NCBI RefSeq assembly: GCF_019203965.1 | Contig: NZ_CP076448.1 | Coordinates: 2,929,001 to 2,993,000 of the forward strand | Source of the DNA: Elioraea tepida | GTDB taxonomy: Bacteria > Pseudomonadota > Alphaproteobacteria > Acetobacterales > Acetobacteraceae | DNA length: 64,000 nucleotides | Direction of reading: 5' to 3' | Shown: positions 8,930-17,942 of the stretch, piece after piece | Numbering within the stretch: position 1 is the first letter of the stretch | Layout of the letters: each line of letters begins with the position of its first letter | Made by a program: the position numbers and the translations under genes | Notes under the pieces: model-generated | What the model was told of the DNA's origin: nothing | The model's input: the letters and a program-made list of their open reading frames with translations, nothing else | Database searches by the model: none

Positions 8930-9661
8930 ATGAGACGACGACTGGCACTTGCGACAGCGGGGGCGATTGCTCTCTGGGCTGCCGCCTCGCACGCAACGAT
9001 CGTCACGGTGTTCGATGGCATCACCGCGGGCGTGAACAACTTCAACGCAACGGTCACAGCGGCGGGCGGCACGCCGACCGCTGATCAGTGGGACTTCTCG
9101 TTGTCGTCATTTCAGGGGACGGTGTTCGATCGCGGCGCCTACGTGGTCACGCGCACCAACGGCGGGACCATCTTCCTCTTTGACTACGGGGAGATGTCCG
9201 GCCGGGTGATCTCCATCGCCCCCACGAGCCGCGACCTCGCCCTGGCCCCGCTTGGCGGCCTTACCCTCACCTTTGACAACCCGATCAACGCGATCGGGTT
9301 CGAGATCGGGGACTGGGCGACCTGCTGCTTCCCCTCGGCGCTCTACATCTCGTTCGACGGCGGGGCGCCGATCCAGGTCGCGGTCGCGAACACGTCAAGC
9401 CAAGGGCTGTTCCCGGGGCGGCTCAACCCGAGCTCTCTTGTTTATGAGATCTTCGTCGCCGCCTTCGATGACAGCGGCAGCTTCACCACGGTCCAGTTCT
9501 TCGGCGACGGTGTCTTCGAGACCCTCGTCATGGGCGGCACGATCCGCTACGCGCTGCTCGATATCGGGAGCCTTCCCCCGACGGTTCCGGAACCGGCCAC
9601 GCTCGGCCTGCTCGCGCTTGGGCTGCTCGGTCTCGCGGCTGCGCGGCGCCGCCGCAGCTGA
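8930..9661 (+). CDS. PEP-CTERM sorting-domain exported protein
   Basis: Protein of 243 residues with an N-terminal signal peptide (LALATAGAIALWAAASHA) and a complete C-terminal sorting tail: VPEPATLGLLALGLLGLAAARRRRS, i.e. the PEP motif, one hydrophobic helix and a basic end. Such tails are processed by exosortase (EpsH/XrtA) in bacteria that make exopolysaccharide. The body is beta-rich with an LTLTFDNPINAIGFEIGDW segment seen in several PEP-CTERM proteins; no enzyme motif. GGAGAG precedes ATG 8930. No exosortase gene is in the window, so processing is inferred from the tail alone. Transcribed alone, ending at a strong palindrome. Confidence 0.85.
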   Translation: MRRRLALATAGAIALWAAASHATIVTVFDGITAGVNNFNATVTAAGGTPTADQWDFSLSSFQGTVFDRGAYVVTRTNGGTIFLFDYGEMSGRVISIAPTSRDLALAPLGGLTLTFDNPINAIGFEIGDWATCCFPSALYISFDGGAPIQVAVANTSSQGLFPGRLNPSSLVYEIFVAAFDDSGSFTTVQFFGDGVFETLVMGGTIRYALLDIGSLPPTVPEPATLGLLALGLLGLAAARRRRS

Positions 9662-9675
9662 CCACGCTCAGGGGA

Positions 9676-9700
9676 GGGACGAGGGGGCCCCCCTCGTCCC
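9676..9700 (+). terminator. Palindrome after the PEP-CTERM gene
   Basis: GGGACGAGGGGG at 9676-9687 pairs exactly with CCCCCTCGTCCC at 9689-9700, a 12-bp arm pair whose centre must open to form a loop. It lies 15 bases after the stop codon. Only a weak T-rich run (TTCACTTA) follows. Likely a transcription terminator for this gene and perhaps for the convergent barrel-like locus. Confidence 0.6.
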
Positions 9701-9785
9701 TTCACTTAGCTGACGCTAGGGGTCGGTCTCGGTCAACGCAGCCACGTGAGGGCTTTTCGGGTTTGGGCAGCCGGCCGGAGGCCCC

Positions 9786-10600
9786 TCAAAGCGCGGAGCC
9801 TCCGGACGATCTCTGACCGCCGCTTGCTGGCGGTGCCTGCGCAGCCCTCCGCTCCCCGAATGCCCCGACCACATAACGCGGGAAGCCCGGCGCCTCGCCG
9901 AGTTGCCGCCCGCGCACGGTGCTCGCCGCACCCGGGCCGAACACGAAACGGACGCCGACGAGCCCGAGCAGGACCCCCCCGGCCCCGCGCCGGCATCGAG
10001 CGTGAACAAGCCGCCCTGCGGCAGGAACCCGGGTGCCCACTCGACATTGCCGAAGACAAGGCCGCGCCCTCCCTGGGTCGACGCGCCGAGATTGAGCCCA
10101 AGCGCGTCGAGCGGATACCAGCCGCCGGAGATGAGGCCGAAGAACCCTCCCTAGAGCTCCCTCGACCCCTCCTTGTCGGGGGGGGGGCGATGCCGGCCTG
10201 GCCGCGCAGCGTGAAGGGCCCGAGATAGAGCTCGCCATGGAACACGAAGCGTCGCTGCCACAGCCCGTCCGAGCGCGAGGCCTCGGCGAAGGCGCCGATC
10301 ACCCCCGAGGCTCGGATCCTCCCACCAGGCCTGGACCGTGCCTCCCGCCCCCTCGCTTCCGAGTAGGCCATTGCCCTCGAGCTCCGCCTCAGCCGTGAGC
10401 CCATTGTCGAAGCTGTAGCTCAAAGACCCGTCGAGGAGACCGGCTCCGGTCGAACCCGCCGCGTCGCTGGAGGCCGCACCGCCGCGCGACCGGAGCTCTC
10501 CCGCCCACCCCTGGCCAAGCGCGGGTGAGGGGCTCTGCCCGAGGGCCGAACCGCCGGCGAGCACGCCGAGCGTGGCAAGAGGCAGGACTGAGAGACGCAT
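9786..10600 (-). pseudogene. Outer-membrane barrel-like protein gene with several frameshifts
   Basis: Begins at ATG 10600 with a signal peptide ([20 protein letters not shown]) and then alternating polar/aromatic strands ([36 protein letters not shown]). Coding sense then moves to another frame at the C5 run 10302-10306 (VIGAFAEASRSDGL, FVFHGELYLGPFTLRG), moves again near the G10 run 10178-10187 (GGFFGLISGGWYPLDALGLNLG), and again at the C7 run 9974-9980 (LLGLVGVRFVFGPG), ending at TGA 9786-9788. A TAG at 10151-10153 lies in the third frame just before coding sense resumes. Repaired length is about 270 residues. The family is not recognised; barrel assignment rests on strand pattern and aromatic content. 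Confidence 0.6.
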
Positions 10601-10749
10601 GACTCCCCACGGCGCGGCCCCGATCCCTCCCCGATACGCCGAGGCCTGCTCGCGCCGCACGGGGGCTGCACCGGCTCCGGTTCCGAGCGGGCCCCGCGGG
10701 CCGCGGCCGGCGCGGCGCGGCGGTGCGACCGGGCGACCACCATGGCCGG

Positions 10750-10779
10750 TTGACGCCGGCTCCCTCACGCCGCTATACG
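10750..10779 (+). promoter_or_regulatory. Probable sigma-70 promoter of rpmH-rnpA
   Basis: TTGACG (10750-10755), an 18-base spacer and TATACG (10774-10779), 78 bases before the rpmH start. Both hexamers match the consensus at four or more positions. This is the best-looking vegetative promoter in the window and sits where the ribosomal protein operon needs one. Confidence 0.55.
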
Positions 10780-10856
10780 CCCCCGTCCGTCGGCTGGCGC
10801 TGCGCCGGCCGAAGGCGCCGCGCCGGCGCGGCGCCGGCATCAAGGAGCTTTGTGTC

Positions 10857-10994
10857 GTGTCCAAGCGCACCTACCAGCCGAGCAGGTTGATCCGCAAACG
10901 CCGGCACGGGTTCCGTACGCGCATGGCGACGGTGGGTGGGCGCAAGGTGATCGCCGCCCGCAGGGCGAAAGGCCGCAAGCGCCTGTCGGCCTGA
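10857..10994 (+). CDS. rpmH: 50S ribosomal protein L34
   Basis: Small basic large-subunit protein of 45 residues: [20 protein letters not shown], then [20 protein letters not shown], ending KRLSA, matching the L34 family end to end. Start is GTG 10857 with AAGGAGCTTTGTGTC before it. It heads the conserved rpmH-rnpA-yidD-yidC cluster. No dnaA or origin-type region lies beside it here, unlike in many bacteria. Confidence 0.96.
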   Translation: MSKRTYQPSRLIRKRRHGFRTRMATVGGRKVIAARRAKGRKRLSA

Positions 10995-11017
10995 GCGGCG
11001 CAGGCGTCGCGACGGCG

Positions 11018-11359
11018 GTGGCCGGGAAGGGGGCGGCGGGCCTTCGGCGCCGGTCGGAATTCCTGCTGGTTGCCGAGAAGGGGCGGAGAGCGGCGATGCC
11101 CGGTGTCATCGTCCAGGCCCTCGCCGTTCCGGAACGAGAGGGCGTCCGGCTCGGATTGACCTGTTCGCGGAAGATCGGCAACGCGGTGGCCCGGAACCGG
11201 GCAAGGCGTCGCCTGCGCGCGGCGGCACGCGCGGCGCTTGCCTCGGCCCGGGGGGGATGGGACCTCGTTCTGGTCGGACGCCAGGCAACGGTCGATCGGC
11301 CTTTCCCGGCCCTGTGCGAGGATCTCGCCCAGGCGCTGCGGCGGCTCGGTGTGACATGA
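11018..11359 (+). CDS. rnpA: Ribonuclease P protein component
   Basis: Protein subunit that helps RNase P RNA bind and cleave pre-tRNA 5' leaders. The core reads LRRRSEFLLVAEKGRRA, RLGLTCSRKIGNAVARNRARRRLR (the RNR-type basic helix), and GWDLVLVGRQAT. I place the start at GTG 11018, giving 113 residues; there is no ATG before the conserved core in this frame except one far upstream that would read through all of rpmH. The ribosome binding site is poor, so coupling to rpmH (24 bases upstream) is plausible. Its stop overlaps the yidD start (ATGA). Confidence 0.9.
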   Translation: MAGKGAAGLRRRSEFLLVAEKGRRAAMPGVIVQALAVPEREGVRLGLTCSRKIGNAVARNRARRRLRAAARAALASARGGWDLVLVGRQATVDRPFPALCEDLAQALRRLGVT

Positions 11360-11661
11360 GCGGCCGCGAGGCGCCTTCTTTCGGCGCGCGCAAGCCGCGC
11401 TCGCCGCTCGCGTGGCTGCTCACCGGCGGGATCGTCGCCTATGAATGGACGCTCAGGCCGGTGATCGGGGCCAACTGCCGCTTCGTCCCCTCCTGCAGCG
11501 CCTACGCCAAGGAGGCGATCGCGATGCATGGCGCGGCGAGGGGAAGCCTGCTCGCCGCCCGGCGGATCCTGAGGTGCAACCCCTGGACCGAGGGCGGCCA
11601 CGACCCGGTTCCCCCCTGCACCTGCGCCAGCGCCCAGGCCAGACCGCTGAAGGGAGAGTGA
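11356..11661 (+). CDS. yidD: Membrane protein insertion efficiency factor YidD
   Basis: Small membrane-associated protein of 101 residues that assists YidC-dependent insertion. Diagnostic sequence: YEWTLRPVIGANCRFVPSCSAYAKEAIAMHGAARG, with the conserved Cys pair (NCRFVPSCS), then ILRCNPWTEGGHDPVPP. It overlaps rnpA by 4 bases at its start and yidC by one base at its end, fixing its place in the operon. Confidence 0.94.
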   Translation: MSGREAPSFGARKPRSPLAWLLTGGIVAYEWTLRPVIGANCRFVPSCSAYAKEAIAMHGAARGSLLAARRILRCNPWTEGGHDPVPPCTCASAQARPLKGE

Positions 11662-13427
11662 TGGTCGACCAGAAGCGCCTCATCCTCGCCATCGCGATCT
11701 CGATCATGATCCTGTTCGTGTTCGAGATCTTCTGGAACCAGCCGATCCGGGAGGCGGAGCGCGCCCGCCAGGCCGAGATCGCGGCGCTTGAGGAGGCGGA
11801 GCGCGCGGCCGAAGCGGAACGCCAGGCGAGGGCCGCCCCGGGCGGCCTCGAGGCACAGGGCGAGGGAGCGCGCGGCTCGACCACGCCGGCCGACCTCCGC
11901 GTTCGGATCGACAGCCCGGGGCTCGTCGGCTCGATCAACCTCACCGGCGCGCGGTTCGACGACCTGTCGCTGCGCAATTTCCGCGAGACGGTCGAGGCCG
12001 ACAGCCCGCTCGTGCGCCTCCTGATGGGCCGCGACACGCCAACGCCCTACTGGGTGCAGTTCGGCTGGACCGCCGAAGGCAGCGTGCGCGTGCCCGACGT
12101 CAACACGCGCTGGCAGACCTCGGCGACGGTGCTGACCGCTGGCCGCCCCGTCACCCTCTCCTGGGACAACGGCGAGGGGCTGTTGTTCGAACTTGTCATC
12201 AGGGTTGACGAGCACTTCCTGTTCACGGTCGAGCAGCGCGTCACCTCGAGCACGGCCGAGCCGGTGACGCTCCGTCCCTGGGGCCGTGTCCGCCGCGAGC
12301 ACACGCCGCAGACGGCCGGCAACTGGCTCCTGCATGAGGGGCTTGTGGGCGTGTTCGGCGGGCGGCTGACCGAGCAGACCTACACGGCCGCGCGCGACGA
12401 GGCGGCGAAGGGCAACAGCATCTCCTTCCGACACGAGGGCCGCGGCGGCTGGGGCGGCTTCACCGACAAGTACTGGCTGACCGCCCTCCTGCCGGACCAG
12501 ACCCGCAACGCCGAGTTCTCCTTCCGCGTCCTTCAGGAGGGGGGGCAGAACCGGTTCCAGATCGACTTCCTCGGCGACGCGAAGGAGGTGCGCACGGGCC
12601 TTGCCGAGGTCACGCGCAGCCACCTCTTCGCCGGCGCCAAGCTCGTTAGCCTGCTCGATCGTTATGAGGCGACGCTCGGGGTCGAGGGCCTCGACAAGGC
12701 GATCGACTGGGGCTGGTTCTACTTCCTGACGCGCCCGTTCTTCGCAGCGCTGCACTGGCTCTCCGAGCTCACCGGCAACTACGGTGTGGCGATCCTGATC
12801 TTCACCCTGTTCCTGAAGATCCTGTTCTTCCCGCTCGCCAACAAGAGCTACAAGGCGATGGGCAAGATGAAGCTCCTCGCCCCGCAGATGCAGGAGCTGA
12901 AGGACAAGTTCAAGGACGACCCGCAGAAGATGCAGCAGGAGATGATGGCGCTGTACAAGCGGGAGAAGGTGAACCCGGTCTCCGGCTGCCTGCCCATCAT
13001 CATCCAGATCCCGGTGTTCTTCGCGCTCTACAAGGTTCTCTTCGTCACCATCGAAATGCGGCATGCGCCGTTCTTCGGCTGGATCCGCGATCTCTCTGCC
13101 CAGGACCCGACCAACATCTTCACCCTGTTCGGGCTGATCCCGTGGGAGCCGACGGTGGTGCCGATCATCGGGCCGTTCCTGCATCTCGGCATCTGGCCGC
13201 TTCTCATGGGCGTGACGATGTACGCCCAGCAGAAGCTGAACCCGGCCCCGCCCGACCCGGTGCAGGCGAAGGTGTTCCAGTTCATGCCGATCGTGTTCAC
13301 CTTCATGCTCGGCACCTTCCCCGTGGGCCTCGTGATCTACTGGACGTGGAACAATCTCCTGTCGATCGCGCAACAATGGCTGATGATGCGTCGCGTCGCG
13401 CAGTCGCCTCAGATGGCGAAGACCTGA
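11661..13427 (+). CDS. yidC: Membrane protein insertase YidC
   Basis: Inserts and folds inner-membrane proteins, alone or with SecYEG. The 588-residue protein has an N-terminal membrane anchor (RLILAIAISIMILFVFEIFW), a large periplasmic domain (about 60-340), and the conserved five-helix insertase core: NYGVAILIFTLFLKILFFPL, the cytoplasmic KMKLLAPQMQELKDKFKDD hairpin, VNPVSGCLPIIIQIPVFFALY, and a C-terminal YWTWNNLLSIAQQWLMMRR. ATG 11661 overlaps the yidD stop by one base. Confidence 0.96.
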   Translation: MVDQKRLILAIAISIMILFVFEIFWNQPIREAERARQAEIAALEEAERAAEAERQARAAPGGLEAQGEGARGSTTPADLRVRIDSPGLVGSINLTGARFDDLSLRNFRETVEADSPLVRLLMGRDTPTPYWVQFGWTAEGSVRVPDVNTRWQTSATVLTAGRPVTLSWDNGEGLLFELVIRVDEHFLFTVEQRVTSSTAEPVTLRPWGRVRREHTPQTAGNWLLHEGLVGVFGGRLTEQTYTAARDEAAKGNSISFRHEGRGGWGGFTDKYWLTALLPDQTRNAEFSFRVLQEGGQNRFQIDFLGDAKEVRTGLAEVTRSHLFAGAKLVSLLDRYEATLGVEGLDKAIDWGWFYFLTRPFFAALHWLSELTGNYGVAILIFTLFLKILFFPLANKSYKAMGKMKLLAPQMQELKDKFKDDPQKMQQEMMALYKREKVNPVSGCLPIIIQIPVFFALYKVLFVTIEMRHAPFFGWIRDLSAQDPTNIFTLFGLIPWEPTVVPIIGPFLHLGIWPLLMGVTMYAQQKLNPAPPDPVQAKVFQFMPIVFTFMLGTFPVGLVIYWTWNNLLSIAQQWLMMRRVAQSPQMAKT

Positions 13428-14068
13428 AGGCCGGGGGCGATGCCGAGCGTGCCGCGGCGCTGGAGGCTGGGCGGCGCCTGTTCGCGGCACCCTGCGCCTT
13501 CTTCCACGCTGCCGAGACGCTTGCCGGGCTGCCCGCTCCCCGCTTGCCCGAGGTTGCCTTCGCCGGGCGGTCGAATGTCGGCAAATCAAGCCTTCTCAAT
13601 GCGCTGACCGGGCGGCGCGGCCTTGCCCGCGTCTCGGCGACGCCGGGCCGGACGAGGCAGCTCATCTTCTTCGACCTCGGCGGGCGGCTCGCCCTCGTCG
13701 ACATGCCCGGCTACGGCTATGCCGAGGCGGCACGGTCGGTGAAGGCGGCGTGGCAGGGGCTGATGTTCGACTATCTGCGTGGGCGCGCGAACCTCCGGCG
13801 GGTCGTGCTGCTGATCGATGCGCGCGTCGGCTTCAAGCCGGCGGACGAGGCGGCGATGGCGCTGCTCGACAAGGCGGCGTGCGCCTTCCAGATCGTGTTG
13901 ACCAAGGCGGACAAGGTGAAGCCCGAACCGCTTGCAGCGATCGCGCGGCGTGCGGTGGCGGTCGCGCGCGGTCACACCGCGGCTCTGTCGTCGGTGCTGG
14001 TCACCTCCGCCGTGACAGGCCAGGGCATCGCCGACCTCCGTGCCGAGCTTGCGTCTTTGGCCGCCTGA
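13376..14068 (+). CDS. engB: Ribosome biogenesis GTP-binding protein EngB/YihA/YsxC
   Basis: TRAFAC-class GTPase needed for large-subunit assembly. All G motifs are visible: G1 GRSNVGKSS, G2 region ATPGRTRQL, G3 DMPGYGYA, G4 TKADK, and a VTSAVTGQG G5. The only reasonable start is ATG 13376, inside the 3' end of yidC, so the two genes overlap by 52 bases in different frames. That gives 230 residues with about 55 before G1, slightly longer than E. coli YihA. Translation coupling to yidC is likely. Confidence 0.93.
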   Translation: MADDASRRAVASDGEDLKAGGDAERAAALEAGRRLFAAPCAFFHAAETLAGLPAPRLPEVAFAGRSNVGKSSLLNALTGRRGLARVSATPGRTRQLIFFDLGGRLALVDMPGYGYAEAARSVKAAWQGLMFDYLRGRANLRRVVLLIDARVGFKPADEAAMALLDKAACAFQIVLTKADKVKPEPLAAIARRAVAVARGHTAALSSVLVTSAVTGQGIADLRAELASLAA

Positions 14069-14185
14069 CTGCGTCGCTGACCGTGCCGCGGCAGCGGGGC
14101 GGGGCGGAGACCTGCGTGCGCCTCGCTTGACCTCGCCGGACGGGGGCGGCATGACGCGCCGCGCGGCGGCACGGGGAGAGAGGCC

Positions 14186-15079
14186 ATGGCTGGGTCGGGC
14201 ATGAGCGGCGAGGAACGCGCGCGGATCCTCTCCGAGGCTCTGCCCTATCTGCTCCGCTATGACGAGGCGACGGTCGTCATCAAATACGGCGGCCATGCGA
14301 TGGGCGAGGAGGAGCTCGCCGTCACCTTCGGCCGCGACGTCGCCTGGCTCCAGCTCTCCGGCCTCTATCCCGTCGTGGTGCACGGCGGGGGGCCGCAGAT
14401 CAATGCGATGCTGGAACGGCTTCAGATCACCTCGCACTTCGTCGACGGCCTCAGGATCACCGACGAGAAGATGGTCGAGGTCGTTGAGATGGTGCTCGCC
14501 GGATCGGTCAACAAACAGGTGGCGAGCCTGATCACCGCCGCCGGGGTGACCGCCGTCGGTATCTCGGGCAAGGACGGCGGCCTGATCCGTGCGCGCAAGC
14601 TGGTGCGCACCAAGAAGGACCCGGGCTCGAACATCGAGCGCGTGCTCGATCTCGGCTATGTCGGCGAACCCGAGTTCGTCGACACGCGGGTGCTGAAGGC
14701 GCTTCAGTCTGCCGAGATCGTTCCGGTGATCGCCCCGGTCGGCATTGGGCCGGACGGGCGAACCTACAACATCAACGCCGACACGGTCGCCGGCGCGGTG
14801 GCGGGCGCGCTGAAAGCGAAGCGCCTCCTGATGCTGACCGACGTGCCCGGCGTGCTCGACCGCGACGAGCGGTTGATCCCCGAGCTCACCTGCGCGGAGG
14901 CCGAGGCGCTGATCGCCGATGGAACCGTCTCGGGCGGCATGATCCCGAAGGTCGAACACTGCGTCCAGGCGGTGCGGGCGGGCGCGGAGGGGGCGGTGAT
15001 CCTCGATGGACGGATCCCGCACGCAATCCTGCTCGAACTCTTCACCGAGCATGGCGCGGGCACGCTGATCCGCCCCTGA
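14186..15079 (+). CDS. argB: Acetylglutamate kinase
   Basis: Second step of arginine synthesis: phosphorylates N-acetyl-L-glutamate. The 297-residue protein has [34 protein letters not shown], a full amino-acid-kinase fold and ATP-site [14 protein letters not shown], ending [31 protein letters not shown]. The N-terminal helix ([17 protein letters not shown]) is that of arginine-inhibited hexameric NAGKs, so feedback control by arginine is likely. ATG 14186 has GGGGAGAG upstream. It lies 117 bases after engB. Confidence 0.95.
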   Translation: MAGSGMSGEERARILSEALPYLLRYDEATVVIKYGGHAMGEEELAVTFGRDVAWLQLSGLYPVVVHGGGPQINAMLERLQITSHFVDGLRITDEKMVEVVEMVLAGSVNKQVASLITAAGVTAVGISGKDGGLIRARKLVRTKKDPGSNIERVLDLGYVGEPEFVDTRVLKALQSAEIVPVIAPVGIGPDGRTYNINADTVAGAVAGALKAKRLLMLTDVPGVLDRDERLIPELTCAEAEALIADGTVSGGMIPKVEHCVQAVRAGAEGAVILDGRIPHAILLELFTEHGAGTLIRP

Positions 15080-15095
15080 GGCGCGCGCCGGGCGC

Positions 15096-16409
15096 TCAGG
15101 CCTGGACGATCCTCGCCCGACCCTGGGCAGCCCCTGGCTTCGCTCCGTGACAGGCACGGGAGAGGAAGGCGATCTGCCAGCGCATCTCCTCCTCCGACAG
15201 CGGCCAGGGCCTGCCCGGGATGGAAGTGATGGCCGAAGCGGGCGGCAGCCTCCCGAGCAGAGCCTGCACCACCACCGCAGCCCGCATCGAGAATCCGGCC
15301 TTCCAGCAGAGCGCGACGAGACCCTTGGCGCTGCGCAGCGCGGCGGCACGGTCGACCACCGCAAGCGGCAGGCCGGCGGCGCGCGCGATCATCGCCGCGA
15401 CCCGACGGGTCTCGCCGAGTGCCGCCGACATCAGGAGCCTGTCCTCCGTCAGCTCGCCCTCGTCCTCGAGCTCGGCCGCCTCGCCGAGCGCCTGCGCCGG
15501 CAGCGGCTCGTCCGACGGATGCGCCGCCGCAGGCCCCGTCCAGGCCACCTGGCGCACGACCTGCGCCTTGAGGAAGGCGGCGGTCGCCGGGTCGATGTCC
15601 GGCCGCTCGGAGAGCTTGTGGACAAGATGCTGGGCGACGATGCCGGCGAGCTTGCGCGCCGCCGCCGGCGACAGCCTGGGCCGATGGACCAACGGCTCGT
15701 GCCATTCCTTGTGGGCGGGGGCGCGGGCGATCAGAGCATCGAGCGTGGCCTCGCGGATCTGCGCCGAGGGGTTGGCGAGAAGCTGCGTGATCGCGGCCGA
15801 GCTTGCGGAGGCGGCGATGGCGTCCGACACGTCGGCGTTGAGATGGGGGCGGCGGGCGATCGCCGTGACCGTCGCTGGCGCCGGCGGATCGGCCACAAGC
15901 GCGAGCAGGTCCTCGGTGGTAAGCAGCGGCGAGAACTCGAGCACCGGTCCGGCGACCGGCAACTCGGTATCGCGGGCGAGCCGGGTGATCAGGGCGCGCG
16001 GCGCATCGGGCATCGCCTTCACGACATCGGCGATCGCCGCGCGCACCTGCACGGCGGTGTCATTGACAAGGCGCGCGAGCGTCTCCCAGGTCAGGCGGGA
16101 GAGCCGGTCACGCTCATGCTGGTCGAGCCCGGGCGAGAGCGCGGCGATCTTGCGCGCGAGCGCCACGCGCACCGACTCGTCCGGGTCGCCGGCGAGCAGC
16201 GCATTCGCCTGCGGCGGGGTGGAGCCGTTCGCGGCCACCGCGATCCGCACCGGCGAGGCTTTGTCGGCCGCGAGGTAGTACAGGATCTCCGGGGCGAGGT
16301 CGGTGCGGGAGGCGAGCGCGGCACGCTCGCTCGTGTCGCCCGCTCGGGCGATCCGCTTCGCTTCCTCGTAGTCGGCGGGCTGCATGGTGTGCGGCGTGAA
16401 CTCGTTCAT
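15096..16409 (-). CDS. DUF2336 (HEAT-like) protein
   Basis: All-alpha protein of 437 residues matching the DUF2336 family, common in Alphaproteobacteria. Helical HEAT-like units are visible through the first two thirds (DYEEAKRIARAGDTSERAAL, ESVRVALARKIAAL, TAVQVRAAIADVVKAM, PSAQIREATLDALIAR). No enzyme motif. It starts inside the stop codon of the PAS/GGDEF gene (ATGA at 16406-16409), so the two are translated together. A role as adaptor or c-di-GMP-linked partner is inference from that coupling. It converges on argB with 16 bases between stops. Confidence 0.8.
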   Translation of the reverse strand: MNEFTPHTMQPADYEEAKRIARAGDTSERAALASRTDLAPEILYYLAADKASPVRIAVAANGSTPPQANALLAGDPDESVRVALARKIAALSPGLDQHERDRLSRLTWETLARLVNDTAVQVRAAIADVVKAMPDAPRALITRLARDTELPVAGPVLEFSPLLTTEDLLALVADPPAPATVTAIARRPHLNADVSDAIAASASSAAITQLLANPSAQIREATLDALIARAPAHKEWHEPLVHRPRLSPAAARKLAGIVAQHLVHKLSERPDIDPATAAFLKAQVVRQVAWTGPAAAHPSDEPLPAQALGEAAELEDEGELTEDRLLMSAALGETRRVAAMIARAAGLPLAVVDRAAALRSAKGLVALCWKAGFSMRAAVVVQALLGRLPPASAITSIPGRPWPLSEEEMRWQIAFLSRACHGAKPGAAQGRARIVQA

Positions 16410-17773
16410 GCGGGAGCGAGGCTCCAGGCGGATTTGCCGGCGCGCTTTGCGGCATACATCGCGGTGTCGGCGCGCACGATCATGTGGCTCAGGCCCTCGC
16501 CGCTGCTGCCTGCGCGGACAGCGATGCCGATCGAGAACGAGAGCGGCTGGCTCGCGTCGAGCGAGACATGGGCGAGCGCGAGCGGCGCATCCGCGAGCAG
16601 GCGCTCGGCCCGACGCGCGGCGATGGTCTCATCGGCACCGTCGAGCCAGATCGCGAACTCGTCGCCGCCGAGGCGGGCGACGAGGTCGGTCGGCCGAACG
16701 GCGCCGCGCAACAGTTCGGCGGCGGCGCGCAGGGCCGCATCGCCCGCCTCGTGGCCGAGCCGGTCGTTCACCGGCTTGAAATTGTCGAGATCGATGTAGA
16801 AGAGGGCGCCCGGACGGCGCTCGCGATCGAGCCGATCGAGCCGGCGCGACACCTCCTCGAGGAAGGCGCGCCGGTTCATCAGACCGGTCAGCGGGTCGGT
16901 GCGCGCCTGGCGGAACATCTCGGCCTGAAGCGCCTGGTGGGCGAGCATGATGCCGATCACGTCCGCCGCAGCCCGCGCCAGCGCATGCTCCTCCTCGTCC
17001 CAGGCCCGTCCGCCCGGCGCCCGCCAGAGCAGGAGGAGCCCTTCGGCCTGTCCCGGCTGCCGGGCGGGCGCGACGAGAACCGGCCGTCCCTCCGGGCAGA
17101 GGATCACCCGCGGCCCCGCGCTTGCGCCCTTCGCCGCGCGCGCGGCCAATGCGACAAGGCCGGGAAGCGAGTCGCCGAGGGTCACGAGCGGGATGAGTTC
17201 GGCACCGCTGCGGCGCAGCACCGCCACACCAGCTGCGCCGATTGCCGGAAGCAGTGCCCGCGCGGCGCCGGCGAGCATGCCGTCGGCGAGCACCTCGGCA
17301 CGCGCCTCCTCAAGCACCGCGTCCGTCAGCGCCTCGCGCCTGAGCGCGGCGGCGAGCGCCGCGTTCCGCTCCTCCTCCTCGGTGACGTCCCGGGCGACGC
17401 CGCGGGCGCCGGCGATCTGCCCGTCCGGCCCGAACAGCGGGACGCCGGCGAAGGACATGCAGGCAAGCGAGCCGTCCGCACGGCGAAGCCAGGCGCGCAC
17501 GCCACGGCGTTGCCGCTCCACCCGGAAGGGCGAGAATGGCGGTGCGCCACCGTCGCCGGGCGCGAGCAGCACCTCCGCCGGCTGGCCGAGCAGCTCGGCA
17601 GCGCGCCACCCAAGCGCCGGGTCGGGCGCGACGAAGGTGAGCCGGCCTTCGGCATCGGTCTCCCACGCGAGGTCGGCCGCCATCTCCACGAGGTCGCGCC
17701 AGCGCTGCCGGCTGTCGAGCAACGCGTCACGCAGCACCGCCTGCATCGAGCCTGCCTCGATCCCTGTGTCCAT
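16406..17773 (-). CDS. PAS-GAF-GGDEF diguanylate cyclase
   Basis: Signalling enzyme of 455 residues expected to make cyclic di-GMP. Order: a PAS domain at about 25-135 (ending [13 protein letters not shown]), a GAF-like region at about 150-280, and a GGDEF domain in the last 165 residues. The active-site loop is intact ([10 protein letters not shown]), with [12 protein letters not shown] at its front and [12 protein letters not shown] for metal and substrate. RPTD precedes the loop by five residues, so product inhibition through the RxxD I-site is expected. No transmembrane segment. ATG 17773 is preferred; upstream in-frame codons run into the dapD promoter region. Coupled to the DUF2336 gene. 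Confidence 0.88.
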   Translation of the reverse strand: MDTGIEAGSMQAVLRDALLDSRQRWRDLVEMAADLAWETDAEGRLTFVAPDPALGWRAAELLGQPAEVLLAPGDGGAPPFSPFRVERQRRGVRAWLRRADGSLACMSFAGVPLFGPDGQIAGARGVARDVTEEEERNAALAAALRREALTDAVLEEARAEVLADGMLAGAARALLPAIGAAGVAVLRRSGAELIPLVTLGDSLPGLVALAARAAKGASAGPRVILCPEGRPVLVAPARQPGQAEGLLLLWRAPGGRAWDEEEHALARAAADVIGIMLAHQALQAEMFRQARTDPLTGLMNRRAFLEEVSRRLDRLDRERRPGALFYIDLDNFKPVNDRLGHEAGDAALRAAAELLRGAVRPTDLVARLGGDEFAIWLDGADETIAARRAERLLADAPLALAHVSLDASQPLSFSIGIAVRAGSSGEGLSHMIVRADTAMYAAKRAGKSAWSLAPA

Positions 17774-17880
17774 CGCGCCGACCGGCCTCCAATCGCCAAG
17801 CACAGAGTTGCGCGGGGCGCGTAAACCCCGGGTTACCGGCACGGAGGACCGGCGGAGTCGCCCGCTTCCATCGCGCGGCG

Positions 17881-17909
17881 TTGACACCTGGGCGGACGGT
17901 CGCGAGAAC
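17881..17909 (+). promoter_or_regulatory. Possible dapD promoter
   Basis: TTGACA at 17881-17886, 17-base spacer, then GAGAAC (17904-17909), a three-of-six match to TATAAT. It lies 34 bases before the dapD start in the divergent gap with the GGDEF gene. Confidence 0.4.
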
Positions 17910-17942
17910 CGGTTCAGGACAAATCGACTTGGGAGAGACGGC

